NCBI GenBank assembly: GCA_945868555.1
Contig: CAMBMC010000132.1
Span: forward strand, 1 to 6,861
DNA from: Chitinophaga pinensis
GTDB taxonomy: Bacteria > Bacteroidota > Bacteroidia > Flavobacteriales_D > Crocinitomicaceae
Direction of reading: 5' to 3'
Length of the DNA: 6,861 bases
This document shows, piece after piece, positions 6,676-6,861 of the stretch. How positions within the stretch are numbered: position 1 is the stretch's first letter; the number at the start of each line of letters is the position of its first letter. Below the pieces are notes generated by a model, which was not told the origin of the DNA, searched no databases, and saw only the letters and a list, made by a program, of their open reading frames with translations. The position numbers were made by a program, and so were the translations under genes.

Positions 6676-6861
6676 GCAGATCTATAAGCCGGGTTCTGTT
6701 TCCACCGAAGTGGATGCCTATCATTTATCTAGCCCTACACTCACGTGCAGGATCAATCGACCTACCCTCCGGGATCAGGCGAGCAGCCCTCAAGCCCCGG
6801 TATACATGGTCTTTCAGTCCGTAAGGTTTACCTTGCCTCCCCCATTGCTGCGGAAGCGGTG
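6676..6861 (-). ncRNA. rnpB: RNase P RNA, bacterial type A, 3' half (5' part beyond window)
   Basis: The minus strand contains the conserved 3' portion of the catalytic RNA that trims tRNA 5' leaders. Recognisable elements in order are GGTAAACC; the GACTGAAAGACCA stretch; the L15 loop GGGTAGG (its GGU, which pairs with the tRNA CCA end, is at 6766-6764); the P18 hairpin CCTGCAC-GTGA-GTGTAGG (6751-6734), capped by a GNRA loop; the near-universal CTAGATAAATGA; and the terminal ACAGAACCCGGCTTATAG. A five-base stem capped by TTCG (6714-6701) sits just before the terminal motif, in the place of the optional P19 helix. The mature 3' end is estimated at about 6676, where the U-tract begins. About half of the gene is missing at the right edge. 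A plus-strand reading frame across it is not coding. Confidence 0.96.

Noticed and set aside
6597..6824. Plus-strand reading frame of 75 codons across the right end
   Set aside because: It overlaps the lipoprotein end and then runs antisense through conserved RNase P RNA sequence.

Overview
The window reads as chromosomal DNA from a member of the Bacteroidota, probably Flavobacteriales. Three things point there: promoters of the TAnnTTTG type, starts preceded by AT-rich DNA with little or no Shine-Dalgarno sequence, and a secreted protein of the style common in that group (signal peptide, Cys/Asn-rich beta domain, proline linker). The family placement is inference; no search was run.

Layout. 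(1) Positions 1-937, minus strand: a two-gene unit of exported proteins. A small unrecognised secreted protein overlaps by four bases (ATGA) a larger PPC-like secreted protein that runs off the left edge. (2) Positions 938-1152: a divergent intergenic region with a candidate promoter for each direction and two inverted repeats around the plus-strand one. (3) Positions 1153-5023, plus strand: a compact suf operon in the order A-type carrier (sufA), sufB, sufC, sufD. It encodes the SufBC2D iron-sulfur cluster scaffold and a carrier protein, with the key residues intact. The desulfurase and sulfur-transfer genes (sufS, sufE), often found next to these genes, do not follow sufD. (4) Positions 5024-5614, minus strand: a HEAT-like protein with an acidic, EF-hand-like C-terminal loop; its stop codon directly abuts the sufD stop. 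(5) Positions 5692-6633, plus strand: a lipoprotein resembling periplasmic substrate-binding proteins, with a promoter so close to the ATG that its mRNA is probably leaderless. (6) Positions 6676-6861, minus strand: the 3' half of RNase P RNA (rnpB), followed by a U-tract.

How the genes work together: SufB, SufC and SufD build Fe-S clusters with ATP hydrolysis by SufC, and the A-type protein passes clusters to target proteins. The flanking genes show no sequence evidence of belonging to that pathway. Most of the window is conserved housekeeping content. The less ordinary points are the lack of sufS/sufE after sufD, the zero-base tail-to-tail junction, the EF-hand-like tail, the probable leaderless lipoprotein and the dyad symmetry around the suf promoter. 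I found no CRISPR array, insertion sequence, tRNA or clear defence system.
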